Shown piece after piece: positions 1 to 8,169 of a stretch of DNA of 64,000 nt. Made by a program: the position numbers and the translations under genes. This DNA is from an uncultured Collinsella sp. Its GTDB lineage: Bacteria; Actinomycetota; Coriobacteriia; Coriobacteriales; Coriobacteriaceae. The stretch is from the NCBI GenBank assembly GCA_900541045.1, contig UQID01000005.1, positions 44,930 through 108,929 of the forward strand. Direction: 5' to 3'. A model generated the notes under the pieces. It saw only the letters and a program-made list of their open reading frames with translations. It searched no databases and was not told the DNA's origin. Position 1 is the first letter of the stretch, and the number at the start of each line of letters is the position of its first letter.

Positions 1-931
1 CGTTTTGCAGCGTATCCCAAGCGTTGGTAGCCATATCGCCCAGGTTCTGTGCGGTATCGCCGAGGTTCTGAGCCGTGTCGCCCAGCTCTTGGGCCTTATC
101 CCCAAGCTCCTGTGCCTTGTTGCTCAGGTCTTCCAGCGTGTTGGAGCTCGAGCTGTCCGCGCCGCCCTGGTCGCCGGACGCATTACCCGACGAGCTGTCC
201 TTACGCGTGAGCTGAATCTCGAGGTTGCCGTTGTCGTTATAGTAGGCAGACGTCACGACCCAATTGGCATCGACAACGGGCGTCGAGCCGTCGTCGGTCA
301 GAATCACGGCATTCGAAAGATCGGCCCCGCGCGACTTGAGGAGCTTCTTGGCGTTGGACCAGTACTGACCCGGGATATCGCTCAGGTCGACGGTGCCGGA
401 CTGGGTAGTCTCGGTCTGCTCGGCCGTGGTATCAGTCGTGGCGCCCCGCTTGTTGAGCATGCCCGACACGATGGCAAACACAACCGACAAGGCAAAGAAG
501 ATCGCCAGCACGATCAGGATTTTCTTGATCACGCTCGACGAACGCGAAGGCTTCTTCTCCTCGTCCTCGCCATACTGAGGGATGGACTTGGGATACTCAC
601 GATACGGCTCGCGCGCATATCGGTCGCGCGACTCGTAGCGCGGCTGTGCCGTGCGCGGCATATATGTCGTCTGTTGAGGCTGCGGAATGGGATTCTGCAG
701 CAGGTCATCATAAGGGTCTGCCGCCGCGTTGCCGTAGGGACTCTGCGACGAGACACCATACGGGTCCTGCGCTACGTTTCCGTAATTCACAACGCGCGTG
801 GGATCGGCCGACGCCTGCGTCGTATCGGGAGCAGCGTAGCCGGGATTCGGCACGACGCGGGTCTCATCGGCGCCATTGCCCGTCCGCGGGGAGTCGTAGC
901 CACCCATTACGGTCGTCTTGTCCTGGTCCAT
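1..931 (-). CDS. Membrane-anchored protein with extracytoplasmic PASTA-like region (3' end cut off)
   Basis: The reading frame begins with MDQDKTTV at 931 and runs open off the window edge, so the C-terminus is missing (310 codons seen). Residues 1-130 are a Pro/Tyr/Gln-rich cytoplasmic tail with repeated GY, NYG and DPY motifs. Residues about 133-155 form one membrane helix. Residues 180-242 (DLSDIPGQYWSNAKKLLKSRG onward) resemble a PASTA-like fold with a central NWVV motif. From about residue 265 a seven-residue helical repeat (AQELGDK, AQELGDT, AQNLGDT, AQNLGDM) suggests an amphipathic or coiled tail. The architecture resembles actinobacterial cell-envelope proteins. No enzymatic motif was found and the function is unknown. 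Confidence 0.75.
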   Translation of the reverse strand, partial: MDQDKTTVMGGYDSPRTGNGADETRVVPNPGYAAPDTTQASADPTRVVNYGNVAQDPYGVSSQSPYGNAAADPYDDLLQNPIPQPQQTTYMPRTAQPRYESRDRYAREPYREYPKSIPQYGEDEEKKPSRSSSVIKKILIVLAIFFALSVVFAIVSGMLNKRGATTDTTAEQTETTQSGTVDLSDIPGQYWSNAKKLLKSRGADLSNAVILTDDGSTPVVDANWVVTSAYYNDNGNLEIQLTRKDSSSGNASGDQGGADSSSSNTLEDLSNKAQELGDKAQELGDTAQNLGDTAQNLGDMATNAWDTLQN

Positions 932-1068
932 GCAACGATTCCTTTCCGTCGCCCGTAAGCATCAAGTTATCCATGCATTCTACCCGCGCAAAAGCCTATG
1001 ATGGGCAAAGCCCGCCGGTATCTACAAGACAAGCGCGGCCGACGGTCACAAGCGAATCGAGGAACGTC

Positions 1069-1305
1069 ATGGCAAAAAGCAAGCTCATCAAGGACACGAC
1101 GCGTGCCGAGCGTGAGGAGATCATCAAGCTAGCGCTCGCGGGCTGCGGTAACGGCAGTTGCGACAACTGCGGAAGCTGCAGCTTGGGAGCCGGCGATCCA
1201 TATGGCACCTACCAGCCCTACATTGACGGCGAGATGGAAATCGCCGACATCAACATGATGGTCGCCGAGCGCAACGCCAAACTCTTCGGCCTCCAGCGCG
1301 GCTAA
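1069..1305 (+). CDS. Small cysteine-rich protein, unknown function
   Basis: This is a 78-residue protein starting at ATG 1069 behind a GAGGA ribosome-binding site. The frame is open from 646, but the upstream part is antisense to the neighbouring gene. The central CGNGSCDNCGSCSLG segment carries four cysteines in close spacing that could bind a metal or Fe-S cluster. The rest is charged and helical, ending IADINMMVAERNAKLFGL. It is divergent from the membrane protein at 1-931. I do not recognise a named family. Real coding is supported by the SD, by codon use like its neighbours and by the compact domain. Confidence 0.7.
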   Translation: MAKSKLIKDTTRAEREEIIKLALAGCGNGSCDNCGSCSLGAGDPYGTYQPYIDGEMEIADINMMVAERNAKLFGLQRG

Positions 1306-1336
1306 TGATCCCTTCTTGGGCTGTGCACCACAAATT

Positions 1337-1476
1337 GCGCCCATCTACTACGTTTAACCCAAGGGTGCCAACCATAGCCAAATTTGCGTTAACAAAACCG
1401 CAGGTAAACGTCTTGCTGCATTGTTAAAAAACGCTCCATGGTCGGTCCAGCCCTGGCAAACGTAGTAGATGGGCGC
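1337..1476. repeat. Long-stem palindromic element, copy 1
   Basis: Two 19-bp perfect inverted arms (1337-1355 and 1458-1476) enclose about 100 bp. The span from TACTACG (1346) to CGTAGTA (1467) is exactly 122 bp, as in the second copy at 3731-3852. Both carry the 20-mer AACAAAACCGCAGGTAAACG (one mismatch between copies) and an ATGGTCG motif at identical offsets. It occupies the convergent gap between the Cys-rich gene and the zinc-ribbon gene. Confidence 0.7.
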
Positions 1477-1526
1477 TTTTCGTGGCGTGGCTGGCCCAGA
1501 TAGCTTGTTTCGGAGCCAATTTGCAT

Positions 1527-1568
1527 CAAAAAGTCCCGGGCGGCGCTACATTGGCGTTGCCGGGGACT
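1527..1568 (-). terminator. Rho-independent terminator of the zinc-ribbon gene
   Basis: On the minus strand, AGTCCC pairs with GGGACT around a GC-rich stem and is followed by TTTTT. It lies 28 bp past the stop codon at 1596. Confidence 0.65.
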
Positions 1569-1595
1569 GTTCAGTTCACTTTCTGCAGCCTCGCC

Positions 1596-3608
1596 TTACT
1601 CGTTAAGAGTGTACGTATAGCGAGGATACTCGGGGGTCACGTCCTGGCCGCTGGAATAGCTCGAGTCAAAAGCATGTGCCACCAGATCGTGTGTACCCCA
1701 TGCGTCGCAGTCAAATACACCGGTATCGAGCACCACAACATAGCCCTTGCCGTCGTAGTAGAAATGGTCCTCGGTAAAGTTGTCATCATCTTCGTAGCTA
1801 TTGGCGTATGAAGAATACATATTAGTTTTCGCAGCCTTAATCGCCTGTTTAGCCTCACTCTTGAGGGTGTCAAACGAGAGCCCGTGCTGTGCGAGCGAGT
1901 CCTCGAGCGAAACCTGCTCGCCTGTCTTGAGGTTATAGTATGCCGATCTCGTCACCTGCTCCGAGCGATACGGAGGTTGATAGCTATCGGTGTAGGTTCG
2001 CACGCAGGCGATATCGCCGTCAATCGAGACGATTTCAGCGTAATACATCGTGGTCACACGGTTGTCCTCATCATATGGTGTCGCCTGCTTACTCGCATCA
2101 AGTGCATCCGCGACGAGCTGAATCATATCCTCGTTGAACTTGGCGACACCTACGCCCTGGCCTTTTACTTGGGGATAGATCCACGTAGCCGAAATCTGAC
2201 ACGTAACGTCGGGATCAGGCGCGCCCTCGCCCACCGGCGCCGTAAAGCTGACATCCTGCGTAGCAGAGACGGCCTCGTAGCTCGCCTGCGCATCGTCAGA
2301 GTCCTTCGACTTCAACTGCTCCAGCGTCGTGGCCACCGTGCCAATGGTGCTGTTAACCGAGCTCTCGTCGGCATACAAGAAACCAAAACCGCCCAAAGAG
2401 GCAGAACCGACTTCATTCGGGGCAACAAGGTCGGTCATGGCTTTGAATGACTTGCCGTCGTAGCCAATGAATTTAACTTGGTATTCGTGAGCAGAAGGAC
2501 CACTTTCGCCAGAGAGATCGCTTTGCTTAATTGCTGTCCCATGGTCATACCACTGCGAGAAACCAATCTTGCCCTCGTATTCATCAAGCCAGACAGACAC
2601 ACACGCCTCCTGATGAGATACGTTTACCTCTGGCGTGTAGACCTTCTCAATCTCGCCATTCTTATACGCCCAGACCTCAAGATGCGCAGCGGCTGCGTTA
2701 TCCCCACGGTCCACCGGTTCATCGGAATACTCAATCAGCAGCTCATCTTGACCATCGCCATCAAAGTCAATGAGCTTGGCGTAAGCAACACCCTGGGCTC
2801 CATACGCATATTCATCGAACCCGACAGCCTCACCCTCGCCATACTTCTTCTGATACTCGAGGATTTTGTCGGTGAACAGCTCGTTTGCCGTCTTGACCGC
2901 CGCCTTGGCAGAGGCTTTGGCCTCCTTCTTGGACTGCGTGAGCTCAACGTTCTTGGGAGCGTCCGAGCCTTCCTTGGCGTAGTCGACCTTCATGGTGGTC
3001 GTGCTCTTCTTTTTGCCCTTGCCCGAGGTGATGGTCATCTGGTACTTCTGGTCGGGCGGCTCGCCAAAGTCCTCCATGGCAAAGCCGTCCTCGCCATCGA
3101 CCTTGATGGTGTAGCTCTTGCCCTTGCCGGACACCGGCGCCAGCTCGACGGTATAGCTCTTGAGCTTTTTGCCCTTGCTGTTCTTGGGCAGCACTTTAGT
3201 CTCGCACGCGCAGACAACATAGCCCTTGCCGCCCGAGGTCACCTCGGAAGATGCGCCGATACGCGGCACGATCACGATAGTGGCGACAATGGCGACAACG
3301 GCAACACCGCCGATAACGGCAGCGACGATACGGCCCCTGTGCTTGGGCTTCTTGGGCTGCGGCGTCGGAACAAACGGCTGAGCGGCCTCAGCAGACTCGG
3401 TCATAGTCTCCTCATAACGAGGCTGCGCCGCCATATGAACCGGGGCACCCTGAGGAGCTTGCTGTCCCACAGGAGCGGACGCCGGCGCGTCCTCCACCGG
3501 AAACGCCACAGGCTCCGCCTGGTCCTCGGCGCCACCCACGCGGGCCCCGCAGCTCGTGCAAAACGTGGAGCCATCGGGTATCTGAGCTCCGCACTTGGTG
3601 CAATACAT
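1596..3608 (-). CDS. Zinc-ribbon membrane protein with RsiV/DUF3298-like C-terminal domain
   Basis: This 670-residue protein opens with a zinc ribbon (CTKCG at 3-7, CTSCG at 17-21), a Pro/Gln-rich linker and one membrane helix (about 94-114). Its large extracytoplasmic part contains a calcium-binding-like DFDGDGQDELLIEY segment. A C-terminal region (PQVKGQGVGVAKFNEDM, YYNLKTGEQVSLEDSL) resembles the DUF4163/DUF3298 fold of RsiV and PdaC. The start is supported by GGGAG just upstream. It is monocistronic, with a terminator downstream. It may be an envelope sensor or secreted-ligand-binding protein, which is inferred from domains only. The role is not known. Confidence 0.7.
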   Translation of the reverse strand: MYCTKCGAQIPDGSTFCTSCGARVGGAEDQAEPVAFPVEDAPASAPVGQQAPQGAPVHMAAQPRYEETMTESAEAAQPFVPTPQPKKPKHRGRIVAAVIGGVAVVAIVATIVIVPRIGASSEVTSGGKGYVVCACETKVLPKNSKGKKLKSYTVELAPVSGKGKSYTIKVDGEDGFAMEDFGEPPDQKYQMTITSGKGKKKSTTTMKVDYAKEGSDAPKNVELTQSKKEAKASAKAAVKTANELFTDKILEYQKKYGEGEAVGFDEYAYGAQGVAYAKLIDFDGDGQDELLIEYSDEPVDRGDNAAAAHLEVWAYKNGEIEKVYTPEVNVSHQEACVSVWLDEYEGKIGFSQWYDHGTAIKQSDLSGESGPSAHEYQVKFIGYDGKSFKAMTDLVAPNEVGSASLGGFGFLYADESSVNSTIGTVATTLEQLKSKDSDDAQASYEAVSATQDVSFTAPVGEGAPDPDVTCQISATWIYPQVKGQGVGVAKFNEDMIQLVADALDASKQATPYDEDNRVTTMYYAEIVSIDGDIACVRTYTDSYQPPYRSEQVTRSAYYNLKTGEQVSLEDSLAQHGLSFDTLKSEAKQAIKAAKTNMYSSYANSYEDDDNFTEDHFYYDGKGYVVVLDTGVFDCDAWGTHDLVAHAFDSSYSSGQDVTPEYPRYTYTLNE

Positions 3609-3710
3609 CGCATCTCCCGTCTCTCATCGCAGCCGCAATGCGCCCGCGCAGTTCTTCCAACTACACCGTACGAGAGAAATCCCCATTCTTGTTGCGCAAC
3701 ATTGCCGCCA

Positions 3711-3872
3711 CGTCCAAAACTATGCCGGTTTACTACGATAAATCGCCCGAACCTGAGCACGCTACTTTACAAGAAAACAAAACCGCAGGTAGACGAATCG
3801 GTCATTATCGGAAAATCCAGATATGGTCGAGGTGTACCGATTCATCGTAGTAAACCGGCATAGTTTTGGACG
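3711..3872. repeat. Long-stem palindromic element, copy 2
   Basis: Perfect 29-bp inverted arms (3711-3739 and 3844-3872). The inner part (3731-3852) has the same 122-bp length and conserved core as copy 1 at 1346-1467, but the outer stem sequence is different and still perfectly self-complementary. It lies in the 400-bp gap between the zinc-ribbon gene and fhs. The rest of that gap holds the fhs terminator. Confidence 0.7.
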
Positions 3873-3947
3873 AACGACCCCATACGGATAGCCTCATTGA
3901 CCCAACAGCCACAAAATGATCCGTAATCTTTCCGTCCCCTTGGGATC

Positions 3948-3985
3948 AAAAAGCCCCGCCGGGCCTTGGTAGGCGCGACGGGGCG
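3948..3985 (-). terminator. Terminator of fhs
   Basis: Minus-strand GC-rich stem (GCCCCGTCGCG pairing with GGCGGGGC) followed by TTTTT, 25 bp after the fhs stop. Confidence 0.75.
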
Positions 3986-4009
3986 TGCAAGCGGCTATGA
4001 GTAGCAACC

Positions 4010-5677
4010 TTAGAACAGGCCGGTGATGTTGCCGTCGTTGTCGACGTCGATGTTCTCGGCCGCGGGAACCTTGGGCAGGCCCGGCATGGTCAGAACGCTG
4101 CCGGTCAGCGCGACCACAAAGTGGGCACCGGCGGAAACCTTGAGCTCGCGCACGGTGATGCGGAAGCCCTCGGGAGCGCCCAGCGCCTTGGCGTTGTCAC
4201 TAAAGCTGTACTGCGTCTTGGCCACGCACACCGGCAGGTTGCCAAAGCCGTTCTCGCGCAGCTCGGCGAGCTGGCGCTTGGCAGCCGGCGTAAAGTCGAC
4301 GCCGTCGGCGCGGTAGACCTTAGTGGCAACGGCCTCGAGGGCGTCGGCCACATCGGCACCGTCCTCATAGGCAAACTTGAGCTCGCTTGGCTGCTCAATT
4401 AGACGCATGACCTCATCGGCCAGGTCGAGCGCGCCCTCGCCGCCCTTAGCCCAAACCTCGGACAGCTTAACGTTGACACCGAGCTTCTGGCACTCGGACT
4501 CGATGAGCTCGAGTTCGGCCTCGGTGTCCGTCGGGAAGCGGTTGATGGCGACCACGCAGGGCAGACCGTAGACGTTCTGGATGTTGTCGACGTGGCGCAA
4601 CAGGTTGGGCATGCCGGCCTTGAGAGCCTCGAGGTTCTCCTCGTTGAGGTCGGCCTTGGCAACACCGCCGTTGTACTTAAGCGCGCGGGCAGTGGCGACG
4701 ACCACGACAGCGCTGGGGCGAACGCCCGTCATGCGGCACTTGATGTCGAGGAACTTCTCAGCACCCAGGTCGGCGCCAAAGCCGGCCTCGGTAATCGCAA
4801 CGTCGCCAAAGCGCATGGCCATGCGGGTGGCCATGATGGAGTTGCAGCCGTGGGCAATATTGGCGAAGGGACCGCCGTGGACAAACGCAGGCGTGCCCTC
4901 GAGTGTCTGAACCAGGTTGGGTTTGAGCGCGTCCTTGAGCAGTGCGGCCATAGCTCCCTGGGCCTTAAGGTCGCGTGCGCGGACGGGTTCGCCGGCATAG
5001 CTGTAGCCGACAACGATCTCACCCAAGCGCTCCTTAAGATCGTTGATGCTCGTGGACAGGCACAGGATTGCCATGACCTCGGAGGCAACAGTGATGTCGA
5101 AGCCATCCTCGCGCGGCACTCCTTGGGCCTTGCCGCCAATGCCGTCGATAACATGGCGCAGCTGACGGTCGTTCATGTCGACAACGCGCTTCCAGGTAAT
5201 GCGCTTAACGTCGATGCCGAGCTGGTTGCCCTGCTGAATATGGTTGTCGAGCATGGCTGCCAGCAGGTTGTTGGCGGCACCGATGGCATGAAAGTCGCCG
5301 GTGAAGTGCAGGTTGATATCCTCCATGGGGATGACCTGGGCCCAACCGCCACCGGCGGCACCGCCCTTCACGCCAAACACGGGGCCGAGCGAAGGCTCGC
5401 GCAGGGCCACGGCGCTCTTGACGCCGCGACGACGCAGACCGTCGGCCAGGCCGATGGTCGTGGTGGTCTTGCCCTCGCCTGCGGGCGTGGGATTGATAGC
5501 GGTCACGAGGACAAGCTTGGCCTGGTGGTCGGTCGGTTCGTTGAGCAGGGAATAATCGACCTTAGCCTTGTCGAAGCCGTACGGAATCAGATGCTTAACG
5601 TCGACGCCGGCGTTCTTGGCCACCTCGGTAATAGGCAGCGGCGTAACAGAACGTGCGATTTCGATGTCAGTAGGCAT
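4010..5677 (-). CDS. fhs: Formate-tetrahydrofolate ligase
   Basis: This cytoplasmic enzyme makes 10-formyl-tetrahydrofolate from formate, THF and ATP, feeding one-carbon and purine metabolism. The 555-residue length matches the family norm. The P-loop TPAGEGKTTTTIGLADG lies near residue 60, followed by the conserved LREPSLGPVFGVKGGAAGGG segment. The start at MPTDIEIA (5677) is chosen over an upstream in-frame ATG at 5737 because AAGGAC lies just before it and family members begin here. It has its own promoter and terminator, so it is a single transcription unit downstream of ruvCAB. Confidence 0.95.
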   Translation of the reverse strand: MPTDIEIARSVTPLPITEVAKNAGVDVKHLIPYGFDKAKVDYSLLNEPTDHQAKLVLVTAINPTPAGEGKTTTTIGLADGLRRRGVKSAVALREPSLGPVFGVKGGAAGGGWAQVIPMEDINLHFTGDFHAIGAANNLLAAMLDNHIQQGNQLGIDVKRITWKRVVDMNDRQLRHVIDGIGGKAQGVPREDGFDITVASEVMAILCLSTSINDLKERLGEIVVGYSYAGEPVRARDLKAQGAMAALLKDALKPNLVQTLEGTPAFVHGGPFANIAHGCNSIMATRMAMRFGDVAITEAGFGADLGAEKFLDIKCRMTGVRPSAVVVVATARALKYNGGVAKADLNEENLEALKAGMPNLLRHVDNIQNVYGLPCVVAINRFPTDTEAELELIESECQKLGVNVKLSEVWAKGGEGALDLADEVMRLIEQPSELKFAYEDGADVADALEAVATKVYRADGVDFTPAAKRQLAELRENGFGNLPVCVAKTQYSFSDNAKALGAPEGFRITVRELKVSAGAHFVVALTGSVLTMPGLPKVPAAENIDVDNDGNITGLF

Positions 5678-5717
5678 GGGCGGTCCTTTCGTTACCGGAT
5701 GAGAAAAAGACCAATCC

Positions 5718-5745
5718 AGCATAGCACGCGCGCGCAATAGTAAAA
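5718..5745 (-). promoter_or_regulatory. Candidate fhs promoter
   Basis: On the minus strand TTTTAC (5745-5740) and TATGCT (5723-5718) are separated by 16 bp, about 40 bp before the fhs start. Confidence 0.45.
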
Positions 5746-5823
5746 CGCCCGTAACCGACGAACGGCGATATGTTTACCCGATGCCCAGCGATAACCTACA
5801 GATGCGCTACAACAAGCCCATTC

Positions 5824-6891
5824 CTACAGGGTCGGTTCAATACCCAAATGCTCGAATGTGCGCAAGGTTGCCTGGCGACCCTGCGGTGTGCGAATCATCA
5901 AGCCGCACTGCAGCAGATAGGGCTCGTAGACATCCTCGAGCGTACCCGGGTCCTCGCCCACCGCACTGGCAAGCGTCGTCAGGCCGACGGCACGTCCGGA
6001 GAACGTCTTGGCAAGCGTCTCCAAAATGCGAATATCCATCCAGTCCAAGCCGAGCTCATCGATCTCAAAGAACTCGAGTGCCTGACGGCAGATATCGAGC
6101 TCGATGGGACCGTTGCCGCGCACCTGCGCATAGTCGCGCACGCGCTTGAGCAGACGGTTGGCAAGACGCGGCGTGCCGCGCGAACGCGAGCCGATCTCGA
6201 GCGCGCTGGGATGGTCAATCGTCACGCCCAGGATGGTCGCCGAGCGTGTCACAATCTGGGCGAGTTCCTCGACGGTGTAGTAATCCAGACGATACGAAAT
6301 GCCAAAACGGTCGCGTAGCGGGCCGGTCAACATGCCCGAGCGAGTCGTTGCCGCCACCAGCGTGAACTTGGGGGTATCCAGGCGAATCGAGCGTGCAGCC
6401 GGACCCTTTCCGATCACGATATCGAGGGCAAAGTCCTCCATCGCAGGATACAGGACCTCCTCGACCGAGCGGTTGAGGCGGTGGATCTCGTCGATAAACA
6501 GCACGTCGCCCGGTTGCAAGTTAGTCAGGATGGCAGCCAGGTCGCCGGTGCGCGCGATGGCCGGACCGCTCGTCGTCTTAATCTGAGCGCCCAGCTCGTT
6601 GGCGATAACCGTAGCCAGCGTGGTCTTGCCCAGACCCGGAGGGCCCGAGAAGATCACGTGGTCGAGCGTCTCGCCGCGGCTTTGCGCCGCCTCGATGAGC
6701 ACGCGAAGGCTCTGCTTGATGTGTTCCTGGCCGCAGTAGTCATCCAGGCGCTGAGGGCGCAGGGTGCGGTCGACATCGAGGTCCTCGGGCGTCAGCTCCG
6801 AGCCCACCATGCGCTCGCCATGCGCCATGGATGCCGCCGGCGAGTTTCCGGGCGTCGACCACAGGTCCTGAGAATCATCGGCTTCCCACAT
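5824..6891 (-). CDS. ruvB: Holliday junction branch-migration helicase RuvB
   Basis: The hexameric AAA+ motor drives branch migration with RuvA. It has Walker A GPPGLGKTT (about 83-91), Walker B VLFIDEIHRL, the TTRSGMLTGPLRDRFG sensor/arginine-finger region and the C-terminal winged helix. An in-frame GTG lies at 6894, but ATG 6891 overlaps the ruvA stop as TGATG, the same junction as ruvC/ruvA, so I chose the ATG (355 aa). The first 30 residues before SELTPEDLDVDRTLRP are a non-conserved extension. It is the last gene of ruvC-ruvA-ruvB. Confidence 0.96.
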   Translation of the reverse strand: MWEADDSQDLWSTPGNSPAASMAHGERMVGSELTPEDLDVDRTLRPQRLDDYCGQEHIKQSLRVLIEAAQSRGETLDHVIFSGPPGLGKTTLATVIANELGAQIKTTSGPAIARTGDLAAILTNLQPGDVLFIDEIHRLNRSVEEVLYPAMEDFALDIVIGKGPAARSIRLDTPKFTLVAATTRSGMLTGPLRDRFGISYRLDYYTVEELAQIVTRSATILGVTIDHPSALEIGSRSRGTPRLANRLLKRVRDYAQVRGNGPIELDICRQALEFFEIDELGLDWMDIRILETLAKTFSGRAVGLTTLASAVGEDPGTLEDVYEPYLLQCGLMIRTPQGRQATLRTFEHLGIEPTL

Positions 6892-7511
6892 CACGCATCC
6901 ATTCCAAGTCGCTTAAGCGCCGCGCCGAGCAGATCCTCGACACGCATATCCTGCCCATCATACCCGCTCAGGGCAACATCGGTCTCCTGCGGGCTAAAGC
7001 CCATGGAAAGGAGCGCCGCGCGGGCATCGTCGATGGCCGAGGGGGCGGCAGTGGGCACAGACATCGCAACCTGTCCGGGAATCACGTCGACCGGCACAAA
7101 GCCCTTGTCCTTGGCAAAGGTGCACTTGAGTTCCAAGATGAGGCGCTGCGCTGTCTTTTTGCCCACACCGGGCACCTTGGCCATGCCCTTGTCATCCTCG
7201 GCCATTACCAGGGAATACAGTTGCCCCACGGTATAGGTGGAGAGCACGGCGAGCGCCAGGCGCGGACCGACGCCCGAGACGGACACGAGCCGATCGAACA
7301 TCGTGCGCTCGTCCTTGGAGGCAAAACCAAAGAGCGTCATGGCGTCCTCACGCACCTGCATGCGCGTGTAGAGGCGAACCTCGCCGCCGGGCGTAGGCAG
7401 CGTAGCGGCGGTGCTGCCCGAGATGCCGAGCTCAAAGCCCACGCCCGACACATCGACGACGGCCGAGCTCATCGTGGCCTCGACGAGCGTTCCATGGAGC
7501 TGGGAAATCAT
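6891..7511 (-). CDS. ruvA: Holliday junction-binding protein RuvA
   Basis: A 206-residue protein that binds four-way junctions and loads RuvB. Recognisable parts are the N-terminal OB domain (MISQLHGTLVEA), the helix-hairpin-helix motifs (VSGVGPRLALAVLS and VPGVGKKTAQRLILEL), and a C-terminal UBA-like domain (DDARAALLSMGFSPQETDVAL) that contacts RuvB. The start at 7511 shares its A with the ruvC stop (TGATG), indicating translational coupling. An upstream in-frame extension to 7595 lies inside ruvC and was rejected. Confidence 0.95.
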   Translation of the reverse strand: MISQLHGTLVEATMSSAVVDVSGVGFELGISGSTAATLPTPGGEVRLYTRMQVREDAMTLFGFASKDERTMFDRLVSVSGVGPRLALAVLSTYTVGQLYSLVMAEDDKGMAKVPGVGKKTAQRLILELKCTFAKDKGFVPVDVIPGQVAMSVPTAAPSAIDDARAALLSMGFSPQETDVALSGYDGQDMRVEDLLGAALKRLGMDA

Positions 7512-8032
7512 CAGTATCCGGTTCCTCTCTGTTGATAGAACTCGCCACCGGTGAGGGCACGGGTGCGGCTGAGGTTTACGTGGCAGATGGCGCAAGCCAG
7601 GGCATCGGCGGCATGGTCGGGATGTGGGTCGTGGTCGAGCTGCGTGAGCGTGCGCACCATGTAGGCAACCTGTCGCTTATCTGCAGCGCCGGTGCCCACC
7701 ACAGCCTGCTTGATCTGCATAGGCGTGTACTCGCCAATCTCGAGCGCGCATTCCGAAAGCGCCACGAGTGCAGCACCGCGGGCATGCGCCGTGGGGATGG
7801 CCGAGCGGACATTAGCACCAAAGTAGATGCTCTCGATAGCAGCGGTATCGGGTCGATAACGCTCCACGACGCCCTTGAGGTCGCGGGCGATATGCGACAG
7901 ACGCACCGCGAGCGGACTGCCCGCGCTGGTCTCGATACAACCGTAGGCACGGCAGCGAACCTCGCCTCGCCGCTCCTCGATAATCCCCCAACCCGTATGG
8001 GCCAAACCGGGGTCGATACCCAAGATAACCAA
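7511..8032 (-). CDS. ruvC: Crossover junction endodeoxyribonuclease RuvC
   Basis: A 173-residue Holliday-junction resolvase. Acidic active-site residues are seen in GIDPGLAHTGWG (D7), AAIESIYFGAN, and HDPHPDHAADALACAI near the C-terminus. The length is normal. It is the first gene of the ruvCAB operon. A LexA-type box lies about 57 bp upstream, so the operon is probably damage-induced. Confidence 0.95.
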   Translation of the reverse strand: MVILGIDPGLAHTGWGIIEERRGEVRCRAYGCIETSAGSPLAVRLSHIARDLKGVVERYRPDTAAIESIYFGANVRSAIPTAHARGAALVALSECALEIGEYTPMQIKQAVVGTGAADKRQVAYMVRTLTQLDHDPHPDHAADALACAICHVNLSRTRALTGGEFYQQRGTGY

Positions 8033-8088
8033 GCCAGCCTCCCCTCGCCTTTTGCCAAGCGCAAGACAAGGCCCCGCGCATCATTCAC

Positions 8089-8100
8089 GAACGTCTGTTC
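8089..8100. promoter_or_regulatory. LexA (SOS) box upstream of ruvCAB
   Basis: Perfect GAAC-GTCT-GTTC palindrome, the actinobacterial/Bacillus LexA core. On the minus strand a TATTCT -10-like hexamer lies right next to it, so LexA would block the ruvC promoter. Binding is inferred from the motif. Confidence 0.55.
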
Positions 8101-8169
8101 TAGAATAACACAACGGGACCAAGATGCTTAGTTGAAGTGTCGGGGTTGGGAGCGAATCCCATCCCATAG

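Noticed and set aside
3711..3872. Long palindrome read as an ordinary terminator
   Set aside because: No U-tract follows either arm, and a separate normal terminator for fhs lies at 3948-3985.
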